Assembly (NCBI GenBank): GCA_045633565.1 | Contig: JAZQYO010000027.1 | Location: forward strand, 118,474-182,473 | Length of the DNA stretch: 64,000 nucleotides | Source: RGIG7450 sp045633565 | GTDB taxonomy: Bacteria > Bacillota > Clostridia > RUG12999 | Direction of reading: 5' to 3' | Shown here: positions 63,201-64,000 of the stretch, one piece after another | How the letters are laid out: the number at the start of each line of letters is the position of its first letter | Position numbering within the stretch: the first letter of the stretch is position 1 | Made by a program: the position numbers and the translations under genes | Notes under the pieces: generated by a model | What the model saw: the letters and a program-made list of their open reading frames with translations, nothing else | Told to the model about the DNA's origin: nothing | The model's database searches: none

Positions 63201-64000
63201 TACAGTATCTATTAATGATTCAGGCAAGAAGCGTGAAGTTACCGTTACATCAGAAGATGGTATGTCCGCAACTTATTTGTTTGTAATGGGTACTAACCTC
63301 CGTGTACAAGATGGAGATGTTATTAAGAAGGGTGATATGCTCACCGGTGGTTCAATCAATCCTCACGACATTATTCGTGTTGTAGGTGTTACAGGAGTAC
63401 AAAACTATATAATCGAAGAAGTACAGAAAGTTTACAACATGCAGGGTGTTAAAATTAACGACCGTCACATAGAGGTTATTGTAAGACAAATGCTCCGCAA
63501 GGTAAAAATTGACGATGCAGGAGATACAACACTTCTCCCCGGTAGCATGATTGATATTACTACTTTCAATGCTGAAAATGAAAAAGCTGAAATGGAAGGC
63601 AAAAAAATTGCTACAGGAACAAGCACGCTTCTTGGTATTACAAAGGCTTCTCTTGCAACTGAATCATTCCTTTCTGCTGCATCATTCCAGGAAACTACAA
63701 GAGTTCTTACTGAAGCTGCTATCAAGAGTAAGAGAGATCCGCTCCTCGGACTCAAGGAGAACGTTATCATCGGTAAGCTTATTCCTGCTGGTACAGGTAT
63801 GAGTCGTTACAAAGATATTGAGATCGACGTTGAGGCGCTCAAGAGAAAACCCGGTGAGGAGCTTGCTGAAAGCTTATCTGAAGAAACAGAAGAAATTACT
63901 GCCGAAGAAGTTGTAGCCGACGAGATTTCCGAAGAAGGAAACGAAGAACAATACAATATAATTGATGATAACATTTACTTAAATAATAATAATAAACCTA
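60295..64000 (+). CDS. rpoC: RNA polymerase beta' subunit, 3' end outside the window
   Basis: The frame is open from ATG 60295, 24 bp after rpoB, to the window edge, giving 1235 codons without a stop. Visible parts are the N-terminal zinc site [20 protein letters not shown], the catalytic magnesium motif NADFDGDQ, the second zinc site [11 protein letters not shown] and the trigger-loop region with [16 protein letters not shown]. After the last conserved segment the frame continues into an acidic, then Asn-rich tail. GGAGTAAGGAG precedes the start. The codon use is that of the second half of rpoB, unlike tsf or rpsB. Confidence 0.96.
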   Translation, partial: MIDFNNFDSIQISLASPETMLKWSHGEVKKPETINYRTLKPEKDGLFCEKIFGPTKDGECHCGKYKKNRYRGIVCDKCGVEVTSSKVRRTRMGHIELAAPVSHIWFFRGIPSRMGLILDMPPRSLEKVLYFAAYIVTDPGTTALEYKQVLSEREYRDAIAQYGYQSFTAQMGAEAIQKVLAEVDLEKLSVELREEVDHLTEMEKEKGGQTISQKKMRLIKRLEVVEAFRQSHNKPEWMILSVIPVIPPDLRPMVQLEGGRFATSDLNDLYRRVINRNNRLKRLKELRAPDIIVRNEKRMLQEAVDALLDNGRRGRPVTGPNTRPLKSLSDMLRGKQGRFRQNLLGKRVDYSGRSVIVVGPELKIYQCGLPKEMALELFKPFVMRKLVDDGKALNVKSARKMVDRVRPEVWDILDEIIKEHPVLLNRAPTLHRLGIQAFEPVLVEGRALRLHPLVCTAYNADFDGDQMAVHVPLSAEAQAEARVLMLSANNLLAPKDGKPITVPTQDMVLGSYYLTLNKNKDFTNAPVFSSYDEAKMAYDIGEIDLHTAIIVRRFGEFEGEPITQRIKTTIGKLIFNDAIPQDLGFVDRTKRENALLLEIDKLVKKGTLGEILDKCIKVHGLTETAVVLDKIKALGYKFSTKGAITVGVEDIIVPPEKQQLIEETDKLVDRIVKQYRRGLITEEERYNNVIKAWTETIDKLTGILKKNMGEYNPINMMSDSGARGNINQIKQLAGMRGLMSDTSGKSIEIPIKANFREGLDVLEFFISSHGTRKTLSDTALRTADSGYLTRRLVDVSQEVIIRENDCGSDEYIELSAIENQDAKDQGPLVPLAARISGRYPAETIVDPATGEVIADTDTLITEDLADKIVAAGYTKVKIRSVLTCKCKHGVCAKCYGSNLATNEKCNIGDAVGIIAAQSIGEPGTQLTMRTFHMGGISTADDITQGLPRVEELFEARKPKGNATISELDGTVSINDSGKKREVTVTSEDGMSATYLFVMGTNLRVQDGDVIKKGDMLTGGSINPHDIIRVVGVTGVQNYIIEEVQKVYNMQGVKINDRHIEVIVRQMLRKVKIDDAGDTTLLPGSMIDITTFNAENEKAEMEGKKIATGTSTLLGITKASLATESFLSAASFQETTRVLTEAAIKSKRDPLLGLKENVIIGKLIPAGTGMSRYKDIEIDVEALKRKPGEELAESLSEETEEITAEEVVADEISEEGNEEQYNIIDDNIYLNNNNKP

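Overview
The window reads as part of the chromosome of an endospore-forming member of the class Clostridia (Bacillota), low to moderate in GC. The evidence is a set of sporulation genes (spoIVA, sigH, yqfC, yqfD, ylbJ and a SleC-like cortex-lytic cluster), the Gram-positive order frr-uppS-cdsA-dxr-rseP-ispG, many TTGACA/17 bp/TATAAT promoters, AGGAGG-type ribosome binding sites and GC-stem/T-run terminators. I see no tRNA, rRNA, insertion sequence, prophage or CRISPR array. The genus cannot be fixed from what I can see.

Layout. 1-2402: a membrane protein with an acyltransferase-like domain, a PspC protein and a YdcF-like membrane protein. 2403-2791: a non-coding gap with two identically arranged clusters of DnaA-box sequences, a candidate replication origin or DnaA-binding locus. 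2792-8820: trxB, an ATP-grasp gene, HPr, uvrC, pfkA and an orphan ParB/Noc gene. 8821-12001 (minus strand): a small gene preceded by a structured leader RNA, a PAP2 phosphatase and a split transketolase. 12176-21363: a small acidic ORF, rpsB-tsf, pyrH-frr-uppS-cdsA-dxr-rseP-ispG and an unrecognised gene. 21559-25365: sigH, a zinc-ribbon protein, an RNase M5-like protein, a second phosphofructokinase and a radical SAM protein. 25332-30814: ylbJ, then yqfC-yqfD-phoH-ybeY and a serine hydrolase. 30849-34840: a MarR-controlled heterodimeric ABC exporter. 34990-36459: spoIVA.

36498-50614 is a single minus-strand purine operon. It starts at a strong promoter and a ZTP riboswitch and runs purE, purF, purM, purN, purO-type IMP cyclohydrolase, stand-alone AICAR transformylase, glyA, purD, purL and finally an unexpected glycoside-hydrolase-like gene. 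Together these cover most steps from PRPP to IMP; purC, purB and purK are not in the window. Two points stand out. PurF lacks the N-terminal catalytic cysteine, and the purE-purF gap can form an H-type pseudoknot just upstream of the purF ribosome binding site.

50720-56243: a secreted stalk-domain protein, a sugar-phosphate transferase plus glycosyltransferase pair, and a three-gene spore-cortex-lysis-like cluster. 56509-64000: rpoB and the start of rpoC, which is still open at the window edge. Codon choice changes sharply inside rpoB near 58.6-58.7 kb and stays changed through rpoC, which suggests either an assembly join or recombination.

The most interesting items are the structured minus-strand leader RNA at about 9074-9228, the paired DnaA-box clusters, the cysteine-less PurF, the purE-purF pseudoknot, the glycosidase-like gene closing the purine operon and the codon break in rpoB.
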